From Rhizobium mesosinicum (GTDB lineage Bacteria; Pseudomonadota; Alphaproteobacteria; Rhizobiales; Rhizobiaceae), in the NCBI RefSeq assembly GCF_019511345.1, contig NZ_JAEUAK010000001.1, positions 744,001-808,000 on the forward strand: DNA of 64,000 bases, given 5' to 3'. Position 1 is the first letter of the stretch. Each line of letters opens with the position of its first letter. The notes beneath the pieces are model-generated. The model had not been told where the DNA came from. It saw only the letters and a list, made by a program, of their open reading frames with translations, and ran no database searches. The translations under genes were made by a program, and so were the position numbers. Shown piece after piece: positions 8,007-15,817 of this stretch.

Positions 8007-9266
8007 ATGATGAACAGGATTATTGCCGGCATCACAGCCGCATTGCTTGCAGGCGCCGCCCCCATGGCCGCGCCCGTTACCGCAAACGCAACCGAGTTGG
8101 TGATCTACCACACCTGGTCCGCGCCTCCGGAGGTGGCAGCGCTGAACGTCTTGAAGAAGAACCTGGAGGCCAAGGGTCACACCTGGACCGACATCGCCAT
8201 TCCCCATGACACCGGCTCCAACGTCAACCTGATGAACCTGGTCGCCGGCGGCAATCCACCGAACCTCTTCATGGAGTCCAACCCGGGCGTCTATCGGGAC
8301 CTCACCAAACAGGGCTTCGGCCGGCCGCTGACAGATTTCTTCAAGGAGCATGGCTATCCGGACAAATACCCTGACGCGGTTGCCCATTCCATGGTCGTCG
8401 ATGATAAGGTGATCAAGGTGCCAACGGCGCTGCATATCGACGGCATGGTCTATTACAACATGGACGTGGCCAAGAAGATCGGCGTCGATCCGGCCGCTTG
8501 GACGTCGCTCGATCAGATGTTTGCCGATTTCGATAAGATCAAGGCGGCAGGTATTATTCCGCTCGCCGTCGGCGGTCAGCAATGGCAGGTGGGCTACCTC
8601 ACCCACGCACTGGCGGCAACGATCGGCGGACCGGATTTCTTCAACAGGATCTATGGCGAAAAGCCCGATCCGGCCGTCTTCGACACGCCGGAATTCAAGC
8701 AGATCTTCGAATATCTGCGCAAGTTCCAGCAGGCAGCCGATATGGGCTCGGCCAACCGCGAATGGAATCTGACGACCAATCTCGTCATCACCGGCAAGGC
8801 CCTGATGCAGATCCATGGCGATTGGATGAAGGGTGAGTGGCTGGCGGCCGGCAAGACGGCAGGCAAGGATTTCGGCTGCATCCAGATACCTGGCGCCAAG
8901 GCTGTGGTTGCGACCGTCGATAGCTGGGGCCTGCTCGGTGGCCAGCCCGCGGACAAAGACAAGGCCGAGCTCGACTTTGCCTCGATCGTCGTCGACCCGA
9001 ACGTGCAGGCGGAATTCGCCACGGCGAAGGGCTCCACACCTGTGCGCCTCGATGCGCCGCAGGACAGTCTCGATGCCTGCTCGAAGGAGGTGTTGAAGAT
9101 CCTCGCCGATCCCAAGCATCAGGTGCAGAATCCACATGCAATCAGTGATGCTGATTGGGAAAATTCGATCTGGGACGTCGTCTTCAATTTCTGGAGCGAT
9201 CCGAACATGAGTGTCGATGACGCGATCTCCAAGATCAAGGAAAATTACCAAACCATCCTTGGTTGA
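8007..9266 (+). CDS. CUT1 sugar ABC transporter substrate-binding protein
   Basis: 419 residues from the ATG at 8007 (GGGAGGA 6 nt upstream). The longer frame from a GTG at 7977 would put charged residues before the signal peptide. A Sec signal peptide (MMNRIIAGITAALLAGAAPM...ANA) precedes a family-1 extracellular solute-binding domain: ELVIYHTWSAPPEVAALNVL, then VDGMVYYNMDVAKKIG-like text near residue 145, and a C-terminal SIWDVVFNFWSDPNMSVDDA. It captures a sugar in the periplasm for the two permeases. No ligand can be named. A stable hairpin follows the stop codon, as is common after highly expressed binding-protein genes. Confidence 0.92.
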   Translation: MMNRIIAGITAALLAGAAPMAAPVTANATELVIYHTWSAPPEVAALNVLKKNLEAKGHTWTDIAIPHDTGSNVNLMNLVAGGNPPNLFMESNPGVYRDLTKQGFGRPLTDFFKEHGYPDKYPDAVAHSMVVDDKVIKVPTALHIDGMVYYNMDVAKKIGVDPAAWTSLDQMFADFDKIKAAGIIPLAVGGQQWQVGYLTHALAATIGGPDFFNRIYGEKPDPAVFDTPEFKQIFEYLRKFQQAADMGSANREWNLTTNLVITGKALMQIHGDWMKGEWLAAGKTAGKDFGCIQIPGAKAVVATVDSWGLLGGQPADKDKAELDFASIVVDPNVQAEFATAKGSTPVRLDAPQDSLDACSKEVLKILADPKHQVQNPHAISDADWENSIWDVVFNFWSDPNMSVDDAISKIKENYQTILG

Positions 9267-9277
9267 TCCTTTCCGGA

Positions 9278-9308
9278 GGGCGGTCCGTTTCAGATGGTCG
9301 GACCGTCC
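9278..9308 (+). terminator. Intercistronic hairpin after the binding-protein gene
   Basis: GGGCGGTCCG pairs with CGGACCGTCC around an 11-nt loop, about 10 bp including one G-U pair. No T-run follows. It may act as an attenuator or mRNA-stabilising element rather than a full terminator. Confidence 0.5.
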
Positions 9309-9338
9309 CCTCCTGCCGCCCTCAAAATGGAGAGTTTG

Positions 9339-9833
9339 ATGGACAAGCGTTTGCTTGATGAAGATGCCGTGATGCAGATCTGCTTCGTCACGGACGATGT
9401 GGAAAAGTCCGCCCGCTGGTTTTCCGACCTGACCGGCAAGCCTGTTCCCGCCGAGGGCAAGGCTGCCGATCCCGAAGAAGCCAAGGCGATCTATGATGGC
9501 AAGCCTGCCGAAGTCGGCTGCCGCATCATCATGTTCAAATTCGCCAATATTGACGTGGAATTCCTGCAGCCTGGTCCGGAAAAGAGCGCCTGGCGCGACC
9601 TCCTGGAAGAGAGGGGTCCCGGCTGTCACCACATCGCCTTCAAGACCAAGAACCTGACGAACCGCAATCGTTACCTCGAAGATAAGGGACATCGTCTCCT
9701 GCAGCGGGGTGAATTCGACGGCGGCCACGGGCGCTACGCCTATTACGACACCGTGAAGGATCTCGGCGTCATGATCGAGCTTCTCGAATTCAACTCGGAC
9801 ATGGAGCCCCAACCCCGGCGCGAGCCGGCTTGA
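9339..9833 (+). CDS. VOC family protein (Glyoxalase_4-like)
   Basis: 164 residues from the ATG at 9339, with GGAGAG just upstream. An earlier in-frame start at 9294 would read through the hairpin and adds an unlikely proline-rich segment. The fold marks are MQICFVTDDVEKSARWFSDL near residue 12, GPGCHHIAFKTKN near 96 and DLGVMIELLEF near 145, giving the His/Glu metal ligands of the vicinal-oxygen-chelate family. It closes the sugar importer operon and is the second VOC gene in this locus. Enzymatic role is unknown; epimerase or lyase chemistry on the imported compound is plausible. It is convergent with nadC, 20 bp away. Confidence 0.82.
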   Translation: MDKRLLDEDAVMQICFVTDDVEKSARWFSDLTGKPVPAEGKAADPEEAKAIYDGKPAEVGCRIIMFKFANIDVEFLQPGPEKSAWRDLLEERGPGCHHIAFKTKNLTNRNRYLEDKGHRLLQRGEFDGGHGRYAYYDTVKDLGVMIELLEFNSDMEPQPRREPA

Positions 9834-9853
9834 GGCCTTGTCGGCTGGGTCGG

Positions 9854-10753
9854 TCAGAAGGCTTGGGCAACCCGGGGCAATGGCGTCGCACGTTCGGAGG
9901 CAGCATCTAGGAAATCGAGGCCGATATCGAGCACCGGTGCGCTGTGTGTCAGCCAGCCGACCGAGATCAAATCGACACCCGAGGCGGCAATGGCCGGTGC
10001 CGTTGCCGGCGTCACGCGGCCGGAGGCTTCGGTAATGGCGCGGCCGGCGACGATGCCGACGGCCTCACGAAGCTGATCGGGCGTCATGTTATCGAGGAGG
10101 ACGGCATCGACCCCCTCGCCCATCGCCTCGCGCAACTGCTCGAGCGTGTCGACCTCCACTTCGATTTTGATCATATGGCCGACGCCGGCCTTGGCACGTT
10201 GGATCGCTTCTGCCACGCTGCCGGCAATGGCGACGTGGTTGTCCTTGATCAGCACGGCATCATGAAGCGCAAAGCGGTGGTTCATCCCGCCGCCGGCCCG
10301 CACGGCCCATTTTTCCAATGCCCTCAGGCCTGGTGTCGTCTTACGGGTGCAGACGACAGAGGCTCTGGTGTTGCGGATCGCCGCGACGATGCCCGCCGTC
10401 ACAGAGGCGATGCCGGAGAGATGACCGAGAAAGTTCAGGGCCGTGCGTTCGGCCGTCAGCAGGCCGCGCGACGGACCCTCAATGGTGGCAATCACACTGC
10501 CGGGCTCAACGGCTGCTCCATCGGGCAGATGCCGGCGCAGCGTGATGGCGGGATCGACGAGCTGGAAGGCGAGCTCTGCGGCATCGAGGCCGGCGACCAC
10601 GCCCGGCTGACGGGCGGCCATGACGACCGTCGAGCGATGTTCTTCCGGGATGACCGCTGCCGAGGTGATATCGCCGGCAAGGCCGAGATCCTCGGCAAGG
10701 GCGGCACGCACCAAGGGCTCGACAATGACGCGCGGAAGGGAAGCGAGGTTCAT
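9854..10753 (-). CDS. nadC: Nicotinate-nucleotide pyrophosphorylase (quinolinate phosphoribosyltransferase)
   Basis: 299 residues from the ATG at 10753, one base after the nadB stop; the frame is open 15 codons further upstream inside nadB, which I reject. It converts quinolinate and PRPP to nicotinate mononucleotide, CO2 and pyrophosphate, the third de novo NAD step. Visible motifs are RAALAEDLGLAGDITS near the start, CTRKTTPGLRALEKWAV near residue 137 (substrate-binding Arg/Lys), GGGMNHRFALHDAVLIKDNH near 155 and IEVEVDTLEQL near 195. Last gene of nadABC, probably controlled from the NadQ operators upstream of nadA. Confidence 0.97.
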   Translation of the reverse strand: MNLASLPRVIVEPLVRAALAEDLGLAGDITSAAVIPEEHRSTVVMAARQPGVVAGLDAAELAFQLVDPAITLRRHLPDGAAVEPGSVIATIEGPSRGLLTAERTALNFLGHLSGIASVTAGIVAAIRNTRASVVCTRKTTPGLRALEKWAVRAGGGMNHRFALHDAVLIKDNHVAIAGSVAEAIQRAKAGVGHMIKIEVEVDTLEQLREAMGEGVDAVLLDNMTPDQLREAVGIVAGRAITEASGRVTPATAPAIAASGVDLISVGWLTHSAPVLDIGLDFLDAASERATPLPRVAQAF

Positions 10754-10754
10754 C

Positions 10755-12299
10755 TCAGGCACTCCTTGCAAGGGGATGGGAAGCGGTCGCCCGGGCAATC
10801 TCGAGGGCGTCAGTCAGCGTCATTTTCCGCCGCACGGCTTCCGCCCGCTTCAGCGGAAAATCGGTGCGCGCATGGGCGCCGCGCGATTCTGCCCGAAGGC
10901 TGGCGAAAACGGCAATCAACAGCGCGACGATCGCAGGATCGGAAGCCGGTCCCTCTCCTTCCACGAGCGGCAGCAGGCTTGCAACCGCGCCGTGGATGGC
11001 AGCTGCATTGCGCAGCACGCCGAGATGGCGCGAGACGATCGGCTTGACCAGGGTGGCATCGGCTCTTGCCGGCAGTGTTCTTCGGGCTTCAGGCATTGCG
11101 GGTTTTTCGCTTGGGAGGGCGAGGATATCGCGCGCGGCACGCATACCCATGACGACGGCTTCCAGCAGTGAATTGCTGGCGAGCCGGTTTGCCCCATGCA
11201 GCCCTGTCGATGCAGCCTCGCCGGTAACCCAGAGCCCGGCAACGGTGCTGCGGCCGGCAGCATCGGTCGCCACTCCGCCCATATGATAGTGAACGGCAGG
11301 ACGCACGGGGATCAGCTGACGCGAGGCATCGATGCCGGCCTCCCGGCAGAGCGCGTCGATAACGGGGAAACGGGCGGCGAAACGATTGCCAAGAGCCCCC
11401 CGCGCATCGAGGAACACCTTGCCGCCGCGTGCGAGTTCGGCGCTGATGGCGCGGGCCACAACATCGCGCGGCGCCAATTCAGCGCCCGGCACGCCGGCCA
11501 TGAAGCGGTCGCAGCTCTCATTGACGAGCACCGCGCCTTCACCACGCACCGCTTCACTCACCAGCGCCAGTGGCCGGCGGCGGGAATCAAGTGCAGTCGG
11601 GTGAAACTGCACGAATTCCATATCGGCAAGCTCCGCGCCGGCGCGCGCGGCAAGCATGATGCCCTGCCCGAAATTGCCGGTCGGATTGGTCGTCGCATCA
11701 TAGAGCCCGCCGATGCCGCCGGTTGCCAGCACGATCCGCCGTGTTGGTAGGATGAGGGTGCCATCCTTGCCGGCGCAGGCGAGGCCGGTGACGCCGTCCT
11801 TATCCGTCAGGACACGGCGGGCCTCCAGCCCTTCGAGCACGGTGATGGAGGGTGTTGCGATAACGGCTGCGACCAAGGCGCGGACGATTTCGGCACCCGA
11901 GCCGTCGCCTTGTGCATGGACTATACGGCGGCGACTATGGGCCGCTTCCAGCCCCAGCGAAAAACTGCCATTCGCCGTCTTGTCGAAGCGGACCCCTGCC
12001 CGCTCCAGCGCGGCAATTGCTGCCGGCGCATCGGCGACGATGCCGGCAGCGACGATGGGATCGCAAAGCCCGTCACCGGCAGCGAGCGTATCGGCCAGAT
12101 GCAACTCGGCGCAGTCATCGGCGCCGAGACTGGCGGCAATGCCGCCTTGCGCCCAGGCGCTCGACGTTTCAGCGCCGGGAGCCGCACGGGTGACGATGAC
12201 AACGGGCTCGGGCGCCAGCGTCAGTGCCGTCATCAGTCCCGCAAGGCCGCTGCCGACGATGACGGTGCGGCCGGTGAGTTGGTCAGCAATCTCGCTCAT
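10755..12299 (-). CDS. nadB: L-aspartate oxidase
   Basis: 514 residues. It oxidises L-aspartate to iminoaspartate, the first step of de novo NAD synthesis, and hands the product to NadA. The FAD-binding Rossmann motif [15 protein letters not shown] is at residues ~14-28. [17 protein letters not shown] follows near 46, and [20 protein letters not shown] near 355 is the conserved flavoprotein signature of the succinate dehydrogenase/fumarate reductase family. A C-terminal helical domain follows. Its ATG overlaps the nadA stop by 4 bp, and nadC begins one base after its own stop, so the three genes are translationally coupled. Confidence 0.97.
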   Translation of the reverse strand: MSEIADQLTGRTVIVGSGLAGLMTALTLAPEPVVIVTRAAPGAETSSAWAQGGIAASLGADDCAELHLADTLAAGDGLCDPIVAAGIVADAPAAIAALERAGVRFDKTANGSFSLGLEAAHSRRRIVHAQGDGSGAEIVRALVAAVIATPSITVLEGLEARRVLTDKDGVTGLACAGKDGTLILPTRRIVLATGGIGGLYDATTNPTGNFGQGIMLAARAGAELADMEFVQFHPTALDSRRRPLALVSEAVRGEGAVLVNESCDRFMAGVPGAELAPRDVVARAISAELARGGKVFLDARGALGNRFAARFPVIDALCREAGIDASRQLIPVRPAVHYHMGGVATDAAGRSTVAGLWVTGEAASTGLHGANRLASNSLLEAVVMGMRAARDILALPSEKPAMPEARRTLPARADATLVKPIVSRHLGVLRNAAAIHGAVASLLPLVEGEGPASDPAIVALLIAVFASLRAESRGAHARTDFPLKRAEAVRRKMTLTDALEIARATASHPLARSA

Positions 12300-13267
12300 A
12301 TTGCCAGCATCCTCTCGACAGCCCGGCGAGCAGCGACAGCGACCGCGGGATCGACGGTCACTTCGTGGCGATTTTCCTCCAGTGCCGCGCGAATATTGGA
12401 AAGCGTGATCCGCTTCATGTGCGGGCAGAGATTGCAGGGGCGGATGAATTCGACATCGGGATGGTGCACGGCGACATTATCGCTCATCGAGCATTCGGTC
12501 AGCAGCACGACACGGGCCGGCTTCTTCTGCCCGACATAATCGGACATGACGGCGGTGGAGCCGGCGAAGTCAGCCTCAGCAACGACATCCGGCGGGCATT
12601 CGGGATGGGCAAGCACCGTCACGCCGGGATGGTTTTCCCGCAGTTGGCGTACATCCTCGGCAGTAAATAGCTCATGCACCTCGCAATGGCCGTGCCAGGC
12701 GATAATCTCGACATTGGTTTCCTTGGCGACATTCCGAGCAAGATACTCGTCCGGGATCATCAGCACCCTGGGCACGCCGAGCGATTCGACCACCTTCTTG
12801 GCATTGCCAGACGTGCAGCAGATATCGGAGGCGGCTTTGACGGCTGCGGACGTGTTGACGTAGGTGATGACGGGAACGCCCGGATGGGCCTGGCGCAGCA
12901 GCGCCACGTCCTCTGGCGTGATGGATTCGGCAAGCGAACAACCGGCGCCGAGATCGGGGATCAGCACGGTCTTGTCCGGATTCAGGAGCTTTGCCGTCTC
13001 GGCCATGAAATGCACGCCGGCCAGCACGATCACGTCGGCATCGACCTCGATGGCCTTGCGCGCCAAAGCGAGGCTGTCGCCGACGATATCGGCCACGCCA
13101 TGGAAGATCTCCGGTGTCTGGTAATTATGCGCGAGGATGACGGCATTGCGCTTGCGCTTCAGTTCCAGGATCGCATCGACATCGTCCTGAAAAGTCAGCC
13201 ATTCGGCTTTGGGAATGACGCGGCTGACGCGATCATAGAGGGAAGACGCGGATGCAACGTGGTTCAT
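12296..13267 (-). CDS. nadA: Quinolinate synthase
   Basis: 323 residues from the ATG at 13267 (GGAG 6 nt upstream). It condenses iminoaspartate with dihydroxyacetone phosphate to quinolinate using a 4Fe-4S cluster. The three cluster cysteines are recognisable in [23 protein letters not shown] and [12 protein letters not shown], roughly residues 110, 198 and 287. ILAHNYQ near residue 49 is the first of the three pseudo-repeat motifs. It is the first gene of the nadABC operon, directly downstream of two TATGCTC-type palindromes. The dependence on dihydroxyacetone phosphate is notable given the dihydroxyacetone kinase cluster elsewhere in this window. Confidence 0.97.
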   Translation of the reverse strand: MNHVASASSLYDRVSRVIPKAEWLTFQDDVDAILELKRKRNAVILAHNYQTPEIFHGVADIVGDSLALARKAIEVDADVIVLAGVHFMAETAKLLNPDKTVLIPDLGAGCSLAESITPEDVALLRQAHPGVPVITYVNTSAAVKAASDICCTSGNAKKVVESLGVPRVLMIPDEYLARNVAKETNVEIIAWHGHCEVHELFTAEDVRQLRENHPGVTVLAHPECPPDVVAEADFAGSTAVMSDYVGQKKPARVVLLTECSMSDNVAVHHPDVEFIRPCNLCPHMKRITLSNIRAALEENRHEVTVDPAVAVAARRAVERMLAI

Positions 13268-13283
13268 GGCCGGCTCCATCAAT

Positions 13284-13302
13284 TATGCTCGATTTGAGCA
13301 TA
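13284..13302. promoter_or_regulatory. NadQ-type operator, proximal copy
   Basis: The perfect inverted repeat TATGCTC-N5-GAGCATA lies 17 bp upstream of the nadA start. A near-identical copy sits 35 bp away. Position between nadQ and nadABC supports binding by NadQ. Confidence 0.75.
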
Positions 13303-13318
13303 TCATGCGCGCTAGAGA

Positions 13319-13337
13319 TATTCTCACAGTGAGCATA
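13319..13337. promoter_or_regulatory. NadQ-type operator, distal copy
   Basis: TATTCTC-N5-GAGCATA has one mismatch from the proximal copy. It ends 3 bp from the nadQ stop codon. The centre-to-centre distance of 35 bp is near 3.3 helical turns. Confidence 0.7.
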
Positions 13338-13339
13338 TG

Positions 13340-14302
13340 TCAATTGCGGGAGAGCGGTAATTTCGTTCCGGCGAGCGCGCGCTCCTCGAGAATGGTCTGG
13401 CGGAAGCGGAAAAGCTTGGCCGGCCGGCCGCCGGTCTCGCTCGTCGCCTCCCCGGTTTCTTCCACCAGTTCCTGCGCTTCGATCAGGCGGCGGAAGTTCT
13501 GCTTGTGCAGCGTCAGGCCGGCCAGAGCTTCGACGGCCCGCTGCAATTGCAGAAGGGTGAAGCTTTCGGGCATAAGTTCGAAAACGACCGGGCGATATTT
13601 GATCTTGGCGCGCAGTCTTGCAATGCCGGTCGCGAGAATCCGCCGGTGGTCGGCAAACATCGGCCGGCCGAGACTGTCGGCCTTGCCGCAGCCGGCCTCG
13701 GCAACGAGGCCTGCCTCGTAGAGCAGCTCGTAGCGCTGCAGCGTTAGATCCTCGTTCCAGCCGCCGCCATCGAGGCCGAAGGTGAAGTCGGCGCGGCGAT
13801 GACGGTATTCGCGCCTGACGGGGTCGGCATCGGCCCATAGGCGCAGCCGCGCGATCAGTTCATCAAGAATTTCCGGCCGCCCATCGCGATGATCCTCCCA
13901 GGGGAAATATTCATACCAGCCGTGCCAGCCCGGCCGGCCGGCGCCTGACTGCTCGTTGACGAGGCCGAGATAGCTGATCGAAATGGTGCGACCGCCCTGG
14001 ATATCGTTGTTCCGGTCGCGGTCGGCGAAAGTGTAAAGCTGCTCGAGAAAGCCAACGGGATGGGCGGTCTGCTCCTGGATCCATTCACGCAGACCCGATT
14101 GCAGCGTGCGATGACCCATTTCGAAAGGGCCTGACGGCAGGGCATCGCCGTTACGGATCGTCATGACGCGCGGCTCGTCGCCCGTCACAGCGACAAGAAC
14201 CGCGATCAATTCCGCATGGGCAAAGCCTATCGTCACCGGCGCCTGAGAATTTGTTCCTGATGGATCTATTCTCTGACACAGGGCGGCACCGATGCCAATC
14301 AC
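13340..14302 (-). CDS. nadQ: NadQ-type Nudix-related regulator of NAD biosynthesis
   Basis: 320 residues from a GTG at 14302, supported by GGGGAGGG 9 nt upstream; a GTG at 14236 is an alternative. The N-terminal half is a Nudix-like fold (FAHAELIAVLVAV, then GHRTLQSGLREWIQEQT) in which the catalytic REUxEE pattern is degenerate (REWIQEQ), as expected for a ligand sensor rather than a hydrolase. The C-terminal half contains a winged-helix-like segment (MPESFTLLQLQRAVEALAG, LHKQNFRRLI). Such proteins repress nad genes in alphaproteobacteria. It lies immediately upstream of nadABC on the same strand, with two palindromes between. Confidence 0.88.
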   Translation of the reverse strand: MIGIGAALCQRIDPSGTNSQAPVTIGFAHAELIAVLVAVTGDEPRVMTIRNGDALPSGPFEMGHRTLQSGLREWIQEQTAHPVGFLEQLYTFADRDRNNDIQGGRTISISYLGLVNEQSGAGRPGWHGWYEYFPWEDHRDGRPEILDELIARLRLWADADPVRREYRHRRADFTFGLDGGGWNEDLTLQRYELLYEAGLVAEAGCGKADSLGRPMFADHRRILATGIARLRAKIKYRPVVFELMPESFTLLQLQRAVEALAGLTLHKQNFRRLIEAQELVEETGEATSETGGRPAKLFRFRQTILEERALAGTKLPLSRN

Positions 14303-14348
14303 AGGCTCGCACCCTCCCCAGCAAAGAGCGTCGCGTTGAATTGAGGAT

Positions 14349-14373
14349 TACCAAAGTTTGGTATATATTGGTA
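14349..14373. promoter_or_regulatory. Palindromic operator upstream of parDE
   Basis: TACCAAA-G-TTTGGTA at 14349-14363 is a perfect 15-bp palindrome, followed by a further half-site TATTGGTA at 14366-14373. It ends 18 bp before the parD start. Ribbon-helix-helix antitoxins usually bind such sites to repress their own operon. Confidence 0.6.
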
Positions 14374-14390
14374 GCGACGAGGAGGTTTTC

Positions 14391-14636
14391 GTGTCCAAAA
14401 ACACATCCGTTGCTTTGGGTGATCATTTTGCAGGCTTTGTCGAACGGCAGGTTAGTGAAGGCCGCTACGGCTCGGCGAGCGAGGTCATTCGTGCCGGCCT
14501 GCGGCTTCTGGAAGAGCACGAGGCCAAAGTGAAAGCGCTGCGCGACGCGATCGGCACTGGTATCGATAGCGGCCAAGCCGAAGATTTTGAATTCGACGCA
14601 TTCCTCGACCGGAAACGCCGGACCCGGACGAAATGA
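14391..14636 (+). CDS. parD: ParD-family antitoxin (ribbon-helix-helix)
   Basis: 81 residues from the GTG at 14391, chosen because GAGGAGG lies 6 nt upstream; the frame is open 11 codons further up without a ribosome site. The N-terminal half is a CopG/ParD ribbon-helix-helix (VALGDHFAGFVERQVSEGRY, then GSASEVIRAGLRLLEEHE), which dimerises and binds the upstream palindrome. The charged C-terminal tail (DFEFDAFLDRKRR) would wrap the toxin. It overlaps parE by 4 bp, the usual coupling in type II toxin-antitoxin modules. Confidence 0.93.
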   Translation: MSKNTSVALGDHFAGFVERQVSEGRYGSASEVIRAGLRLLEEHEAKVKALRDAIGTGIDSGQAEDFEFDAFLDRKRRTRTK

Positions 14637-14944
14637 AAGGCCACGTCCTTTCCAAGGCCGCCGTCGCAGATCTTGACGATATCTGGGACTACACCTTCGA
14701 CAACTGGGGCCAGGAACAGGCGGAGCGCTATATCGACGATATTCGCAACGCCTGCGAAGGTCTGGGATCAGGCGCCAGGAGCGGACGGCCGATCGACGAT
14801 CTCTGGCCCGGCGTGTTTAAGCTCGCCGTCAATTCGCACTTCCTGTTCTATCGAGTGCTCCAAGACGGCCGAACCGGTATCGTCCGTATCCTGCACAAGC
14901 GCATGGATGTGGAAGCGCGGCTTGGTGAGACGCCTTTGCATTGA
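14633..14944 (+). CDS. parE: ParE-family toxin (RelE/ParE superfamily)
   Basis: 103 residues, the standard ParE length. VLSKAAVADLDDIWDYTFDN at the N-terminus and the basic, aromatic C-terminal half (VNSHFLFYRVLQDG, then VRILHKRMD) match the RelE/ParE fold. ParE toxins poison DNA gyrase; the alternative for this superfamily is RelE-like mRNA cleavage, but the ParD partner favours ParE. It starts inside the parD stop codon. It may contribute to maintenance of this replicon. It is convergent with the PanB-like gene, with a 36-bp gap. Confidence 0.93.
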   Translation: MKGHVLSKAAVADLDDIWDYTFDNWGQEQAERYIDDIRNACEGLGSGARSGRPIDDLWPGVFKLAVNSHFLFYRVLQDGRTGIVRILHKRMDVEARLGETPLH

Positions 14945-14980
14945 CGGCGTTTTTCCGCATGAACGGCGACCCGCAGGCTC

Positions 14981-15784
14981 TCACCTCTCCGCTTCCAGCC
15001 GATGCAGAAAATTGCGCAACTCGGCCTCGTCGATGCCGACGAGGTGGCGCTTTTCCGGATAGACGCCGGAGCGGATATCCTCGACCAGTTCACTGAAGGC
15101 CGCGACACGTTCGCGCTGCAGCCGATCATATTCGGCGGCGAAGTTGCGATAGACCTTGGCATGGCGCGGTGTGTGGTCGCGGTTGGAGCCGAGCACGTCA
15201 TCGGCAAAGAGATATTGCACATCGCAGCCACGGCCGGCTCCCATAGAGATCATTAGCATCGACGTGTTGTTGGAAATCGCCGCTGCTACGTCGCTTGGAA
15301 CGACCTCGATCTCGGCCGCAAAGGCGCCTGCTTCTTCCAGCGCCTTCGTCTGGCGCCAGACGTCGAAGGCGCTTGCCGCCGTCTTGCCGACGGCGCGGAA
15401 GCCGCCGGTCCAGGTTGCCTTCGACGGGATTAGGCCGACATGGCCGCAGACGGGTATGCCCTCGTCGCGCATGCGGCGGATGGTCTGCAGGCTAGCCGCG
15501 CAATAGACGGCGTCACCTCCCGCCTTCAGAACCTTGAAGGCCTCGCGCATGTACTCGTCCGCCGAGACATGATCGCCATATTCGAGGCCAGGGATGGCAA
15601 AGGCAGAGGGTGCGGCTTCGCGAAAGACCGGTCCCAGCAAAGCGGGCGGCACCGAGACCATGTCGATGCCCGCCTTTTCGGCCGCTTCCGCCTCTTCGAG
15701 CGAGGTGACGCGCAGCATGGTGAGTTGACGCTTTCCCTTGAGCGCCAGCAGATCGGCGACCGTGGCGCGATTATGTTTTTTCAT
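14981..15784 (-). CDS. Divergent ketopantoate hydroxymethyltransferase (PanB) homologue, probably not a true PanB
   Basis: 267 residues. The PanB core is recognisable: PVCGHVGLIPSKATWTGGFR at ~111-130, IEVVP at ~159-163 keeping the PanB catalytic Glu, and the late VESGVYP-like DIRSGVYPEKRH. However, the metal- and substrate-binding residues of E. coli PanB are not kept. The VGDS aspartate aligns with VSVPP, the ADLPF aspartate is replaced near AIPGLE, and the VKIEGG Lys and Glu align with Tyr94 and Ala96. About 23 residues between the first two motifs are missing. It is the last gene of an oxygenase/Rieske/reductase operon. A C1-transfer or aldol-type role is plausible; ketopantoate synthesis is doubtful. 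Confidence 0.75.
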   Translation of the reverse strand: MKKHNRATVADLLALKGKRQLTMLRVTSLEEAEAAEKAGIDMVSVPPALLGPVFREAAPSAFAIPGLEYGDHVSADEYMREAFKVLKAGGDAVYCAASLQTIRRMRDEGIPVCGHVGLIPSKATWTGGFRAVGKTAASAFDVWRQTKALEEAGAFAAEIEVVPSDVAAAISNNTSMLMISMGAGRGCDVQYLFADDVLGSNRDHTPRHAKVYRNFAAEYDRLQRERVAAFSELVEDIRSGVYPEKRHLVGIDEAELRNFLHRLEAER

Positions 15785-15817
15785 CGCAGTATCCTTTGGA
15801 TCAGCATGCGGGCGTTT

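Noticed and set aside
7836..9812. 658-codon minus-strand open frame opposite the binding-protein and VOC genes
   Set aside because: No domain, His/Arg/Gly-rich composition typical of antisense frames, and it spans several real genes.
14981..15784. Calling this gene panB
   Set aside because: Key metal and substrate residues are missing, so ketopantoate synthesis is not supported.
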